Source: Nocardia brasiliensis IFM 10847 | Lineage (GTDB): Bacteria; Actinomycetota; Actinomycetes; Mycobacteriales; Mycobacteriaceae | DNA length: 64,000 nucleotides | Reading direction: 5' to 3' | Assembly: GCF_000710915.1 (NCBI RefSeq) | Contig: NZ_BAUA01000118.1 | Location: 28,442-92,441, forward strand | Shown: positions 63,805 to 64,000 of the stretch, piece by piece | Layout of the letters: each line of letters starts with the position of its first letter | How positions within the stretch are numbered: position 1 is the stretch's first letter | Program-made: the position numbers and the translations under genes | The notes under the pieces: generated by a model | Told to the model about the DNA's origin: nothing | Database searches by the model: none | Seen by the model: the letters and a program-made list of their open reading frames with translations, nothing else

Positions 63805-64000
63805 TCAGTGATCGCGTTTGCGCGTGACCGCCGCGGCCACCGCGCCACCGGCCGCGCCGAGCGCCAAAGCCGTTGGCACGCCGATCTTCGCGGCCTTGCG
63901 GCCGGTGCGGAAATCGCGGATCTCCCAGCCCCGGTTCTTCGCGACCTCGCGTAAATCGGAGTCCGGGTTGATCGCGACCGCGGTGCCGACCAGCGAGAGC
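63805..64000 (-). CDS. HAD-IB family phosphatase, C-terminal end (partial; SerB1-like)
   Basis: The minus strand is open from the window edge to TGA at 63805-63807, giving the last 64 residues. The fragment reads VGTAVAINPDSDLREVAKNR, then GWEIRDFRTGRKAAKIGVPT and a glycine/alanine-rich hydrophobic tail ALALGAAGGAVAAAVTRKRD. The AINPDxxLRxxAxxxGW pattern is the final HAD motif region of mycobacterial SerB1 (Rv0505c)-type phosphatases, and the tail suggests membrane contact. M. tuberculosis has cmaA2 and Rv0504c between the Rv0502 and Rv0505c genes; neither is present here. Confidence 0.75.
   Translation of the reverse strand, partial: LSLVGTAVAINPDSDLREVAKNRGWEIRDFRTGRKAAKIGVPTALALGAAGGAVAAAVTRKRDH

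Noticed and set aside
1..64000. CRISPR arrays, tRNA, rRNA, insertion sequences and prophage genes
   Set aside because: No regular direct-repeat/spacer pattern, no CCA-ended cloverleaf, no transposase, integrase or phage structural motifs were found on either strand by reading.

Overview
This window is high-G+C actinobacterial chromosome, most likely from Nocardia or a close relative in the Mycobacteriales. The evidence is the mycothiol gene mshA, an hbhA adhesin gene, senX3-regX3, an EspG/PE/PPE-like type VII secretion set, and a gene order that follows the Mycobacterium tuberculosis stretch from icl1 (Rv0467) to serB1 (Rv0505c). I saw no rRNA, tRNA, CRISPR array, insertion sequence or prophage. 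The window cuts a gene at each end.

Layout. 1-1300: end of a ureide (allantoin) catabolism operon, allantoicase then PuuE-type allantoinase. 1345-5311: a secreted lipase, then isocitrate lyase and fadB2, as in M. tuberculosis icl1-fadB2. 5402-23935: an accessory stretch between fadB2 and the Rv0472c-like regulator. It holds a MetE-like protein that has lost most of its catalytic zinc site, a Ser/Thr kinase fused to a seven-bladed WD40 propeller, a ZIP metal transporter, an AI-2E family permease, a zinc alcohol dehydrogenase, an exported trypsin-like protease, a DsbA-VKOR disulfide pair, an F420/LLM oxidoreductase, PPK2, a three-gene EspG/PPE-like/PE-like set, two serine hydrolases, a secreted pentapeptide-repeat protein and a trans-acting enoyl reductase-like protein. 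23955-29516: ABC1 kinase, then TetR (Rv0472c-like), DUF445 (Rv0473), XRE regulator (Rv0474), hbhA and DUF2516 (Rv0476).

29654-44398: alpha/beta hydrolase, purU, GNAT, deoC, DUF2993 protein, an orphan AbiEi-like protein, a methyltransferase, two DUF2505 paralogues, murB, an LprQ-type L,D-transpeptidase, mscL, an SDR, a second hydrolase, mshA, a YbjN protein and a ROK kinase. 44468-53603: gpm, two tandem secreted CocE-type hydrolases and a divergent F420-reductase/HxlR pair inserted between gpm and senX3-regX3, then a small secreted protein. 53800-64000: Rv0495c-like cysteine-rich protein, ppx, Rv0497-Rv0499-like genes, proC, a BldC-like HTH protein, the 33-residue ribosomal protein bS22, an Rv0501-like epimerase, an Rv0502-like acyltransferase and the end of a HAD phosphatase.

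How it fits together. The conserved backbone covers cell envelope (murB, L,D-transpeptidase, mscL, hbhA), redox buffering (mshA), phosphate sensing and polyphosphate (senX3-regX3, ppx, PPK2) and fat/acetate use (aceA, fadB2). Many genes overlap by ATGA or GTGA and so are translationally coupled. The points most worth a second look are the MetE-like protein, two CRP-type boxes before mshA, stacked palindromes before the hydrolase at 29654, a 66-bp structured intergenic repeat present twice, the pentapeptide-repeat exported protein, and the CocE insertion beside senX3-regX3. Comparisons to M. tuberculosis rest on remembered gene order and family knowledge; no database search was run.
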